Shown in pieces: positions 1 to 20,252 of a stretch of 64,000 nucleotides of DNA. Below the pieces are notes generated by a model. It saw only the letters and a list, made by a program, of their open reading frames with translations. It was not told where the DNA came from and searched no databases. Both the position numbers and the translations under genes were made by a program. Each line of letters opens with the position of its first letter. Within the stretch, counting starts at the first letter, position 1. The stretch spans positions 38,910,538 through 38,974,537 of the forward strand of contig NC_089741.1 of NCBI RefSeq assembly GCF_040412425.1. Reading direction: 5' to 3'. This DNA is from Macrobrachium rosenbergii (taxonomy: Eukaryota > Arthropoda > Malacostraca > Decapoda > Palaemonidae).

Positions 1-2775
1 ACAGTAGTTTACATTCAACATAATGGGGCATTCTCTAACCTCTCATCACTCCTGTACAGCCAACATCCATGATCTCTTAAAATTCATAACAAAAGACTTT
101 TGTCAAGAGGAAACAGAGCAGAGGCAATACGGCACATGAGCCACCAGGACCCACAGGTCCACACTGGGTAGCTGCCTCAATTTCTGTGTCCATGCAGTGT
201 CAAGAACTAAGAAGAAATTTACCTAACTCTCTCTTCATCAGTACCTAAAACTCTTCATCCTTTTTCAGTGGTCTTCTTGTCATTTCATGTTCTTTTTAAT
301 TTTAGTAAATGGTACTGTGATTATCACTGGTTTTACTCCAGAGTTGCTGGCATCTCATTTTTCAAGTACAGTATTTTTGTAAGTAATTACCCTATATCAT
401 AATCTCAGAAATACACTCTATTTACAATGGTTAGTGTTAATGTCAGTGTTTTCCGACATCTTTCTTCGATTTATTTCATTCCTAGGTTTAGTATTTTACA
501 ACGGGTAATAGGAAAGGGTTAGCTAGTTATCGGTTCTTAAGTTAGTGCCTGTTTGCATTAGCTAACTTTAGGCTTTTTATATCGTCGTTTAGGATTAGTT
601 GATGTTGTGTACTTAGGGTAAGTCTGTGTTCCTTACCTTCTTTGTACTGTCTACTGTATTTGTTTCCGGGCTTTTACAAACTAAGTCATTTTAAGCGGGT
701 TGGAATGTGAGCTGGTGGCAATCCTATACTTAGTGTACGACACCCAAAGCATTTATTTTTTCCACATTTGTTTTTCTTATTTTTGGTGCAAACGAAGATT
801 TTCATAAGATGCGTGTGCCGCAAGTAGGGAGGAGGCTGTATATGAAAAAGGAATTATTCATGAATACAAACTATCCAGCTATAAGCAGAATGCACGAAAG
901 TAAAGCACTTGCCTTTACCTTATAATTCCTGAATGACTCTGGGTTAAGCTTTACGCCCACTTCAAGGTTCAGAGAACCTTAATGCATTAGATGTTAGTTT
1001 ATCGTGTACAAAAATTGCATGAAAAATAGTACAATATATTTTACAAGAATATGGTAGGGTAACAAAATTAATTACCATCGATATAACACTTCTGAGAGAT
1101 AAGTTTCTCCTTCAGACCAATGTAACTAAGCCTCTCACCTTGGCCTTCATTACCACCAGATGCATGTCATAAATATGCAAAATAACTGGTACTTAATATT
1201 TTACTTTCGTTTTAAATAAAGTATAACCTGATTCATTTTACCACACACCCATCAATCACATACAGCCCTCATTCACAGCCCGAGTGTCCCCAGATGAGTA
1301 CAGACAGTCCCTTGTCTAGTGACGATAACCAGATTTTCGACACCGTCTCCAGTTACTGGGGCCGATCCCCGGTTATCAGCGCCGATAACCGTGGATCGGT
1401 GCTATTATCACCGATTTTCGGTTATCATCATGCCGTTGAGAACAGAGCCCCACCAGTAACTGGGGACTGCCTGTATATTCTTACATCTTTAGGCAATAGA
1501 AACAGGAGCTAAGAGCCACTGTTCACACAGGCACTTTTGGCCTGCTAGTAGATAGGAACTGTTTCTTGTTGCTAGTAGTTACGTGGCGTTGTCAACACAG
1601 TTAGGAAACATCTACTTCATTTATATCCATTTGAAGTACCCTTTTCACTTTCCCGTTATACAATCTAATTCCTTTTTCCTCCTCCTCTGTGAGGAGTACA
1701 ATAAAAATCACTGTCTTCCAGGTTGCATCTAGCCAACTTACTGAAAGTTTCCTGCCTGATTATTTTGCACTGTGTAGTACAGTATATGAATTTTGTGCTT
1801 TCCCTTGTTTTGGTGTATAATTCAATGTTTCCTTCTATTTCTGAATTGTTTTTATATAAATTTTGATGTACTTATAATTTTTTTGTTATGCCAACTATGC
1901 AACAAATTAGACAGAATTTAGCTCTACAAAGTGAATTAACAGGTTACCTCTGGTCTTTTATGGGCAAAGTACTGTTTTTGCTTGTAGTGTGTATTTATGT
2001 GCAAAGTATTGGTGTAAACTTCTTGTGTAGTGCCTGGTTTGTGACGTTTATGCTACCTCAACTACTCCTACCATGCAGCAAATGTCTAATGCTTCCTTTG
2101 CAGCTGTTATTCCTACTGTGCTGACCACTTTACACTGGCTGTCTTAGCCATAAGAATGTATGTGTGTGAAACATTTGGACTGCAAGTGTGTGGAACATTT
2201 GGACTGCAAAGGGCTCAGCGTGACTGATAGGTCTGTGATGAAACAAATTTTCATAAGAATATAAATGTCTGGGGACATTCGGACCACAAATTACGGCTGT
2301 ATCTGACTGATAGGTTTTTGACTAATCTACTTAGCCTTTGTCTATAGTTAGACTAATCATTCCTTTTTCCATAGTACTGATGTTTGACATAGGAAGTCAA
2401 TTCCCCATCCTATTATTAAGTCATTTTACATGACCCTGATCAGAATATCAACCTAATCTGCATAACAGTACAACGACTTGTAAGGACGCAAACTGTGTGT
2501 GCTGGTTAGCTTATAAAATAAACTTGTACCACTGATGAAAAACATCGAGCTGTTTTTGAAGTAACAAGCCGAAGACGGGATACATTAACAATTCGTAAAA
2601 CAAGACTGAGAAGCAAAACAAGAAAACTAAAGCAAATGTTTGAAAACTCAGCAAAAAGTGCACTGCAATCAGATGGGCAAAAATATGCATCAAGTATTCA
2701 ATCGGAAATGCAAAAAACAGCGGCAAAAGTAATGAAACACTGGGTCTGGAAAAACAGATTTGAAAAGCGACTTAC
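1..2775. other. Left-edge stretch: intron or 3' part of hyccin, no exon identified
   Basis: The last hyccin exon seen ends in phase 2 with a good donor at 2776/2775, so the remaining exons should be here or further left. I did not find an exon resembling the next hyccin segment. The stretch holds one small TIR element (1299-1475) and AT-rich sequence with a diverged short duplication near 2160-2300. Confidence 0.5.
1299..1475. mobile_element. Short TIR element, GATAACC family, copy 1
   Basis: It begins TACAGACAGTCCC and ends GGGGACTGCCTGTA, an imperfect inverted pair. The inside is rich in CCGATAACC and its complement. It resembles the longer copy at 43653-43939. No transposase is present, so it is a non-autonomous MITE-like element. 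Confidence 0.6.
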
Positions 2776-9782
<7,007 letters not shown>

Positions 9783-10061
9783 TGTGACCAGCACTTTAAG
9801 GTCTGGAAGAGACAAGCAAGAAAATAGAATGTTTACAATTTCAGCTTTTTCAAATAGGCATCCCTAAAGAATACAATAAATGCAAAATAATGGAAGATAA
9901 AAGAAAATGAATATGAACGGAGATAAAGCAAAAGGAATCAAAGGGGCTACCAGCACTACCCCTATGGAAATAAACACATGTAAAACAGTAAAAATCATTT
10001 TAAAACTAAACTGTTGGTTTGATTTATGACAATCAGATGCTGGTAAAACCTTTCATGACAA

Positions 10062-10134
10062 GATCTCTGGACCTCAAACATAAAAAGTCTCTGGACCTCA
10101 AACTTAAAAAGTCTCTGGACCTCAAACATAAAAG
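10062..10134. repeat. 24-bp tandem repeat, 3 copies
   Basis: Three consecutive units of the form TCTCTGGACCTCAAACATAA plus AAAG lie in the first hyccin intron. Confidence 0.85.
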
Positions 10135-13100
10135 GACAGTTCTTACAACACAATGATTCTGTATCAAATTTGACAGTACTCTTCTTTATAGTGTAGCTGA
10201 TGTTCGTCCTCAAAAGAGTTACTGTCAGGGTCCAGGGCTCTGGCTTGAATCTGTTATACTATTTACACTTTATTGTACTCTTATGATCTATTGGTTCCCC
10301 TTCCTTTTTCCTTTTTTTTTTTTTATTTAAAGGCTGTCTAATCAGCACAAGTTGTCAAGTCATCTGACTGGTCCCCGGGGCTAATTCACAAAGAATGCAC
10401 TATACAGTCATTATGAACACTTACTACTGTAGAAGGACCCATGGACTTTCCACATTATTTAAGGCTTCAGAAATAATCCACGTGCAACGAAAGGTTCATA
10501 AAAGTAGTTATGAATAAACACAATGAAGATATTCCCTAAAATCTTTGTTATCCAGACACATTCATAGTTTTACAGAGAGCATTTTATACTGTAAATGTAC
10601 AGAATTACAAGAGAAGTAATCAACAGATTACAATTTGTTCTCTCTCATATAAGTTTACATTTAGTGACCAGAAACCCTATCCAGTGTATATAAGCTATTT
10701 TAGACAAACCTAGGATGCAGTTTTAACACTAAAAAAAGGTCTCAAGCCTAATCAGCATGTGAAACTAAAGTGACAGCCTCAATGTTTGTCTAATGAGTTG
10801 GCAAAAGTTTACAATAAGGACAATACCGTTTATCTTCAGTACAAAGTATACCCATTGGAGATTACAGTATGCAATCTCCACCTCCCATGAAATGGGTACA
10901 TTTAGTTACACAACAGGAAAGAGGAAGGGCTGACTTAGGAGTAAATTTAGCAATAAACTGTAGTACAGGTACTGGTACAGTACTGTGTTTATGTATTTTA
11001 TGATGATGATGTGTATTAGATAGTAAATTTCAAAAACAAATTATTGGCAATAAGTTGCCCATATTCTTAAAGTGATAATACTGAAGAAATTTTAAAAACA
11101 AATATTACAAAATACTTTTGGATTGCAAGTTGATTTGGGTTCAAATCTCTACAGATTAAAGAAACCAAAGGAAGCAAGCCGGACAGTAGTGAGGCATACG
11201 ATCGCACAGTTGCCGATTCATGGCCTGACTTGCATTTATCCAAATCCACCCAGGGAGCTGAAATGAGAGGACACAGATATACCCGAGTTGTAATTCTATT
11301 TATTGGATCTTTGGTGAAGCTAAAGTTAGATAGACTCTAGAAGGAACAGGAACTGACAGGACGTTTAAAGCAAAGAATGTAACCAAGGCCTTTACACCAC
11401 TGTCCACCATTAGTCATAAAGAATGTAATTACAGTATCGTCATTCTAAATGCCTTGTGTTGTCTTTGTCAATATTCAGTACCATTATTCTTTAAAAATTC
11501 CCCCTCACCTACTAACAAATTTTAGAATGAGGTTAAACCTCAATGTGAAATCAGAGCAACCTAAGGTTAAGCGTTCTTTTTTAATTTTCCATAATTTGAC
11601 CTACATTCATTTATATTTTCTGGGGATTACTGACTTGTTTCCTTATTTGGAGTTCAACATTTGCTAATACCTACATATACTACCAAAGGTGTTCTCCATC
11701 AGAAATACCCAATTTAGGCATTTGTCATAAGAATTACTAATCTGCTGAAGTGAAATGACAAGCATAGTGCAAATATAGTAACTTTTTAACAATTTCTCAT
11801 TTGTCTGACCATAATAAATACTGTACACGGTTCATATCTATAAGCAGTGTAAATTTAACTGCACAAAACAAAGCAATAAGATTTGACAGGACAAATTACA
11901 GAGATGCAACCTAACCTTACCTTTCATAACCTGGCCTAAGGATCAGATCTACCTAATCCCTGCACCTAACCTCACCCATACAATCCTAAGCCACAGAGTA
12001 AAATACATGAAGAAAGGTTTACTACCGGTTGCATAATGGATTGTTTTATGTATTGAATTGACAAATTTAAGTTATTAATTTTTTGTGACAGTACAGCAGG
12101 CTACACAATAAATACCAGGCCTACATAATTATGAGTTCATTATTATGGCCACTTGTTTCTCTACTCAATAACATCAAAAGCTTATGGTTTTTATATGTTC
12201 ATTCAATCAACGAAAGTACATCTTTTTATTTCTTTCCATAAATCTATTGGCGATGTAACGAATATAAAATTCTGTCTTTTTATGAATTTGTTTGAGCTAC
12301 TCTTACACCAGGATGTTTATTCCTTTATACACATATTACATTTGATAATTATGTAGGCCTGTTATTTACCATGTAGCCTACAGTACGCAAACTTCTCACC
12401 TAGAATAAAGTGAAGCCAACACATCCAGATGCATCCATCTGATTATTAATTTTTTTCTTATCAGATATGTCTTGGCATACACACATATATGATATTGGAG
12501 TGAAAAAGTTTGACAGTCATAATGGGAATTCTATGCATTTATTTACAGAAAATGTAATGACATAATAATACGGTAAATACTGTCGAAACTGCAAACTTCT
12601 CATGTCACTAATTGGCAACTGTCAACAGTGCCTCAAAGCCCTCGCTGTTTGCAGATCGCCGTCTCTCGGCACGACTGTCAAACTGAGTCAAGAACGGATG
12701 CAATATAATAAGACATTCTTAATTTTCTCTTCACATATCACACGCATCTCAAATCTGAAAGCACCGGCGTATTCAGGGTGAATTTATTGTATGAAAACAC
12801 AAGTTTTATTTACCTTGATCGCATGAATGATGCACAATCTGATAAGTACAAACAGGTATAAAGAATTAAATGCTTCTCTCTTCACTTTTCCTCATTGTAA
12901 TTCCTTTGTGTTTCATCTTATTGATTTCAGGAAATCATGATTTAGTTGTACGATTAATACCGAATCCTTTGGTACGACCAAAACTTTCGTATCTTGTGCA
13001 AAACGTGATTTAAACGACGAAACATAAACATACTGCTGGTTTTCTGAGCTACAGACGTAGAAATGAGACAGTGAGCGAGCCGCCTACCTCCCGGTACCAG

Positions 13101-13866
13101 CCAATCAGAGGCCGCCAAACGAACGTCTCGCAGGCCCATGAATCTACCTTAAGTGAAACTAGCTATAGTAATAAACAGTGAGGTGGAATATGCACAATTC
13201 CAAGTTATTTGATCAGGTCTAATACAATGCTTTCCATAAACGAAACGTGCGTCATGTTACCATACGCAGTGCCCCGACGGGCTCACCTTAGCCTGAACAA
13301 TGTAAAAATAAAGGGTGACAGGAGAGCGCCTCGAGGTAGCCTGACCCTACAGTCAACTCTATAAAACATCTTTTTATAGATGTTTATTAGGGCTATGCAG
13401 CCTTTGGACCTAAAAACTCTCGAGTAAGCTTAATAATACTCATAAATCAGCCTGCATTAACCTACTGTAAAAACCAGACTGACCTCGCCTAACCTAACCC
13501 AGGACGGATGACCTGCCTAGCCTACAAGCGAGTAGGGGGGGAGTTAACCCCCAGACAAACGGCAGCGACACATTTAATTTTCACGGCACCCGCGAGGAAA
13601 TTAAATAAACCGACTAAAAATACACCCGGGCCAAATGCCAGGACCGAAATCGGGGCCAATTGCGAAAACGTCTGGGCGAAGACCTTTTTTTTTTTTCATT
13701 TTTCTTAAGACTGACCACCACCACAGACCTCGATCATCACAGCGAGGGCCCCCTCGCGGCCACTAATTCGGGCCCCGGTCCTCTCGGGATGGGCCGAAAA
13801 ACGACGGCGACGTTATCGAAATGTCGGGTCCCTCCTTCCGGGACACGTCCCGCGACTCATACTTAC

Positions 13867-14000
13867 CAGATAATGTGAAATTGGTGTCATTGAAAACTTC
13901 CCATGTCGTCGTCTGCCATATTGACACTTGCAACCTTGACGTCCGATTGGTCGGATGGTGCCCTTATTTCGGTGACGCAATGGGGCGCCAGTTTTGAAAT
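13867..14000 (-). other. hyccin: Probable 5' UTR exon and promoter-proximal region of hyccin
   Basis: On the minus strand a strong donor (CTG followed by GTAAGTAT) lies at 13867/13866. It is the best upstream partner for the acceptor of the first coding hyccin exon, whose 5' border is at 9802. The only ATG noticed in it opens a reading frame that stops within five codons, so it would be untranslated. The right-hand limit (transcription start) is a guess. The adjoining 13.5-13.9 kb sequence is distinctly GC-richer than its surroundings. Confidence 0.4.
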
Positions 14001-15379
14001 GCTGTGAGTTATTTAAAGCCATAAAAGTCTATTGTAATTCGTTTATAATAACGGATGTCATTGTCTTATGATTTAAAGATATTTTCGATCATCTGTTTTG
14101 ACAAGGACGGTCTTTTCGGGGGGCTGGTTGTCGGAAACTGTCAGATTTCGTGACCTCCATTTTTCTTGGCGTTTTTAAAATAACTAAAAAACAATCTAAA
14201 ATAATTAGTGGTAAAGGATGCGATTATATTATGATTTAAAGACATTTTAAGATCACCTGTTTTGACAGGGACGCTCTTTTTTGGAAACTGATAATTGAAA
14301 ACTTTATATTTCATATCCCCTACAGTTTTCTTGACACTTTTCCGTAAGTTGATTGCCGTATTTATTATTTGATACATTACGATATATTTCAATTAATGTA
14401 TTATCATTGCAACATAAAATTACAACTTATTTTTCACAATGGTCTCTGTTTATATGAAAGATCCGAATACGGGAAAACTAGAGCATGATTTAGGCTTCAG
14501 CTCGGCGCATTTGTTTGGACATTCGGAGTAGCCTTCTGTTCGGGTTGATCGTAAACCTTCGTTAAATAAAACGAAAGTCTTTACGTTTCGAACGCTTTTC
14601 TTGGTGTTTTTAACTGACATTTTAAGCATCAGTGATCTAAATACATATTTATAAAGTGACTCAGTATTTTAATATTTAAAATATTAAATAAAATTATTAT
14701 CAATCCCTTCACAGAACAAAGAGAAACAATTTAAAGACCTTACTGACGTTCTTCCGACTACAGAAAACGCTTTTAAGGCAAACCTCCACTCAAATGTAAA
14801 TAGATGGAACGAACCCTTAATATTATATGGCACACTTTTACCCGACAGATTCAAGAGAAAATGACTAAACAGATTCCGTTCTTTCATAACTTCTGGACTC
14901 CTAAGCTTAATCTTGGCAGATGAAACATGCATATTTACTCTGAACCATTTTCAAGAAGAGCGTAATTAGGAAGCGTGGCGGAAATTAATGTAAAACAAAC
15001 GTTGACCACTTAACATTTTGCTTTTTTTTTTTGTCACGAAAAATGGAAGCAGCTTATAAAATGATACTGCACCTATCAGGATGCCTTTAATAACTGATGA
15101 CAAGACTACATATGACTCAAGACTTCAAAGTGCAAACAGCCTGAAAAACATTTTGTCGCGAATCTACTTAACCTGATAAACACGATAAGATTACATGCGA
15201 TAAGCCATGGACGGAAGGTCACACAGTTCTACCCTCGCAGTGGTCAGCTGATGCCCTTTACGGGGTACAGCTACGTAGGTTGGCTCCCTACATAAGAGCT
15301 GTCGACCCGTGTTCAGACTTCGGTAACTTAGAAAGTTTATGACAGCAATACTAAACGGTAAATCTAACATCTTCTCAAG
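14001..15379. promoter_or_regulatory. Intergenic region between divergent hyccin and SMP-C2 genes
   Basis: Hyccin is transcribed leftward and the SMP-C2 gene rightward, so this interval must hold both promoters or one shared control region. The sequence is mostly AT-rich with GC-richer ends. I see no clear TATA box or coding exon. Transcription starts cannot be placed from sequence alone. Confidence 0.4.
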
Positions 15380-15871
15380 ATGGAGACACGGGAAAATCAA
15401 GCCGATGCCCAACCTTCGACTGAGTCGACTTCGGTTGAATCATCAGTATTAAAAATCGACAAGTACTTCCCTTCCTGGTTCGACGCCTTAGACTGTTTCG
15501 CATTACTACTGGTATATGAGACGATCCTCGGCATAGGCGAATTCAGCGCTATTCTCGCCTACGTGTTATTTACGATCTTCGTCTTCGCCGCTTCAATTTT
15601 TAGGTCTACCGGGGGAGAAGAAACAGCTGACCCGGCACGTGACACTAACAACTACAGTCTTGGAAAATTCAGGGATAGCGAATTTTTTGTGTTCATCGTC
15701 CTGTATTGGTTGTGGACACCTTTGGTCAGATTAGGGATATTCCTGTACTGCAGTCGAAGAGGCATTGGAGAGGTGACTAAACGATTAGCAGAGCTTGGAG
15801 TGCCGTGGACATCTCTCGTTATTGCGGCTGGAGCTGAGTTGTGTCTAATGGTAAGGCTTGGATGTTCTCAA

Positions 15872-15943
<72 letters not shown>

Positions 15944-16061
15944 TTTAAATATTCACCCTCTAAACATGCACTGTTTTCCTTCCAAATTCCTCATTTTCTT
16001 GTTTTTTTTTTTTTATTTGCTCACGGTTTGTTTATTAACTTGAAACATTTTCCCAATGACT

Positions 16062-16134
<73 letters not shown>

Positions 16135-16201
16135 GAAACAAATGGTACTTTTTTGCTTTTATAAACTGTGGAAAAGTTTTCCAGAGACCAGCTGTCTACA
16201 T

Positions 16202-16268
<67 letters not shown>

Positions 16269-16340
16269 CAGGAACAAATGGTAATATTTTTGCTTTAATA
16301 AACTATGGAAAAGTTTTCCTGAGACCAGCTATGCCTACAT

Positions 16341-16397
<57 letters not shown>

Positions 16398-16587
16398 CAG
16401 GAGCAAATGGTAATATTTTTGCTTTAATAAACTATGGAAAAGTTTTCCTGAGACCAGCTATGCCTACATAACTCTCTCTCTCTCTCCAGAAACAAATGGT
16501 ACTATTTTTGCTTTAATAAACTGTGGAAAAGTTTTCCAGAGACCAGCTATGCTGGAAAAGTTTTCCAGAGACCAGCTATGTCTACGT

Positions 16588-16646
<59 letters not shown>

Positions 16647-16818
16647 GAAACAAATGGTACTATTTTTGCTTTTATAAACTGTGGAAGGAAAAGTTTTCCA
16701 GAGACTAGCTGCCTACATAACACACACACTCTCTCTCTCTCTCTCTCCGGAAACAAATGGTACTTTTTGTTTTTATAAACTGGGGAAAATTTCCAGAGAC
16801 CAGCTATGTCTACGTAAC

Positions 16819-16887
<69 letters not shown>

Positions 16888-17230
16888 TTATTTCCTTCCT
16901 TTGCATAATACATTGCTCATTACGTATGATGGTACTGCTTTTGTCATTATAAACTGGTTTATAAACAACGAATAGAAGCCCTGAGATAGCGAGATGAAGA
17001 GATCCGGAAAATGTATTGCATAAAGTACAAGGTCCTTAAATAACACCCTTTAGTAATGCGTACAGTGTATCACGTGAGGTGCACTGACGACACAAACCCT
17101 CCCTCCCCCCCCCCCTTCCCTTCCCTATGGGGACGTCTGAATGATGACAGTCACTACACTGTGATAGGGTTTCAGAACACTGCATGTACGTGTGGTGGCA
17201 TGGGTAATATCAGAAGAAACACGAGTACGC

Positions 17231-17272
<42 letters not shown>

Positions 17273-17803
17273 CTTAACTTTTCATTCTTTTTTTTTTCTT
17301 TTTAGCTTGATGCTCCTGAACCGGTACTGATCACTTTCTTCAACAAGGTAAGGGATTATTAAAAAACACATATTACTTTGATAATTCTAAGTGATTGCAG
17401 CCAGTGATAACTGATATCTTTTGATTATCCGGTACACTGTGAGCTATCAAGTCGGTATTTCAGGAAATCGTTATCGTAGAGATTCACAACTGTCCTCAAT
17501 TGTCTTCAGGTCCTATAAAACTATCGTATATGGATTCAGATGCTTTTAAATCTAATTAGGCCTAGACTAAACTGTCTTTGGTTTCTGTATAGCTAGACAG
17601 ATAATACATATATACTATCTACGCACAACAACACGATTATTCTTTATTATTCCTGTTCAACATTCTTTCAGCCTACGATTACGCAAGGGAAAATTTCTGA
17701 ATAGTTTCAGGAGGCTTTCAATTTTTATTTACTGCTTTGCAATATATGAATTCACCCCTACTTCTGGTTCTGTGGGTCTCTGAAATAAATAGAACGCTAG
17801 CAT

Positions 17804-17886
<83 letters not shown>

Positions 17887-18034
17887 TGGATAGCATTAAC
17901 ACGTTTGCAACACAGTAATTGCGTTTTGGTATCAATACAATGGGGTATTTTTTCTCGTTCACTTAATTTAAAGGTAGGGAAATTCTCTCTCCCTCCCTCT
18001 ACATTCATTTTAGTTCACTTCATTCGGAGATTGG

Positions 18035-18100
<66 letters not shown>

Positions 18101-18684
18101 TTTTATATATATAAACAGCATCAGTGTAGAGCTAGATAAGGGGAGATGTGGGGAAGCCATTCAAGTGTAGAAAAACACGCTAAGCTACATTGACAAAACA
18201 TTGCATAATAGCCTGAACCCGTTAGAGAGGGGAACAGTACGTCTAGTATCTATGCGTGAAGGGGAGAGAACACGACAGTTACTTATGATTTTTTGCTTAT
18301 CTGTACCTTGGAGAAGACATTTCCTTTCTTTATTTTTTCTTATCTGTGTGCTCACACTACATCCTGTCATGTAGTCTAGGTATACTCGTATATGCAGTAT
18401 GTTTGCAGTTTTAATTAAAAAGCTTGATTTCAAACAAAGATGAAGTCTTTATTATGAAATTAAAATAAAACAGGAATAATTATTATTGTCTAGTCGTTCT
18501 CTAAGAAGCCATGTGCACAGGGACTCTACTGATATCCTCAGTTCTTCATAAAATGATCATTTTTTGCATTCTAGACAACGACGTTGCCTGAACTCGTATA
18601 AACAAGCTGAAGAAAGGCCATTGAGTAATTATAACCGCCACATAAACAGCTCAAAAGATGACTTAGGTAGAGATTAAAGACCCC

Positions 18685-18759
<75 letters not shown>

Positions 18760-20159
18760 GCACTTAGACTCATATAGGTCTAGCGTGGGGATTTGTTTCT
18801 TAACGGAAATCGGACTAGGGCAAGGTAAGGTTATAAAAGTTGGAGAGCTAACTTTAGGGGGAGACAGGAGGGCACGAATGGACAGTGAAATGACAGAGAG
18901 CAATGCAGCTGTGACCTAAAAAAAAAAAATAAAAAATGAGTGTAAAGACAGACGTCCCTTGTACCTCTTACCAAAACAGAAGATCGAACAACTGTGGTCC
19001 TTCGCCAGCCCGTCCTTTGGGGAATTCCTGAAAACAAGATTCCTGCCATCCCTCGTGTCCAGGCTCCAGTTGCGATCGGCAAATATCCTTCGAAGACCTG
19101 GAGGAAAGGAATCTTTTCAGGTCTTGTCTGTCAAGGTAGTCTCCAAGTCTCTGTCGAAGATCGTGATCGACATCACCTTCATGTAAGTATCAGTCTTCCG
19201 GTTTTTTAAGTAGTACTAAAACGTTCCAATTAAAAGAACCGATTATTTAGAATATTAACATAATTTATGAAGGTAAAGTTTATTATAAATATAAATAAAT
19301 GGAAGGGGTCATGTCAAGATTAGCGAACCCACTCGCAGCAGGGTTCGCTGTTCTTTACAAGAAGATTATTGGGTTCGTTATTCTTTGCACGGGAATAATC
19401 GGGTTCGCTGTTCTAGACATGAACATTTCGGTACCAGACATTTGATTCCCAAGGGGCTAGTACTAAACAAGGCGAAATACATTTGACACCCCCAGGGGCT
19501 AGTACTAAACACGGCTAAACAGCGTAATATAGCCCTCGTGTGGAACTGGAGTTCGGACCGGAAAGCGTTGGCCATTCATTACATGGGGATCATTGGGTTC
19601 GCTGTTCTTGGCATGGAGATGTTGGGTTCGCTAATCTTGACATGATCCGTAAAGTTTATTATAAATATATAAATAAATGGAAGTTTATGTTTCGTCTGAT
19701 ATATTTGAAAACTGATCCCCTTACAAAAGTAGGCCTATCTATCTCATTTTCATTGCGAGTAGTTTTTAGAGACGCTTACAAAATACTCAACAAAAAAAAA
19801 CTTGAATATGGTTCCCGCCTCTTTCTTCAGCTTGGCAATCTAATAACGGCCAGTAAAGAAATAATTTTCATACCATTATAAGTCAAAATTAGGCCTATAC
19901 CCAGTGATACTAACGTCAAAAGGTTTGCATTGTTAAGTGACATAATAACATATCGTTTCCGTAAAGATAACTACTTTTCAACCAATAAAATTCGTTTATT
20001 ACGAAAACTTTTTCTGTGTAATACTTTTAAAGACTGTTTTATGGCAAGCATAATTTTAATAGGCTTAGCTCTATTACATAGGATCTTAAATTTTGAATGC
20101 GAGAGATGTCTGATGAGAATGCAGTCTTATTTTGAATGTGGAAGAGAGAAGAAAGAAGC

Positions 20160-20252
<93 letters not shown>

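Noticed and set aside
130..235. Possible further hyccin exon on the minus strand with an open frame after an acceptor-like CTTCTTAG
   Set aside because: The predicted residues do not resemble the expected next hyccin segment and the frame soon stops.
16035..16975. Open frames of Arg-Glu or Leu-Ser repeats
   Set aside because: They are translations of (GA)n/(CT)n tracts within an intron.
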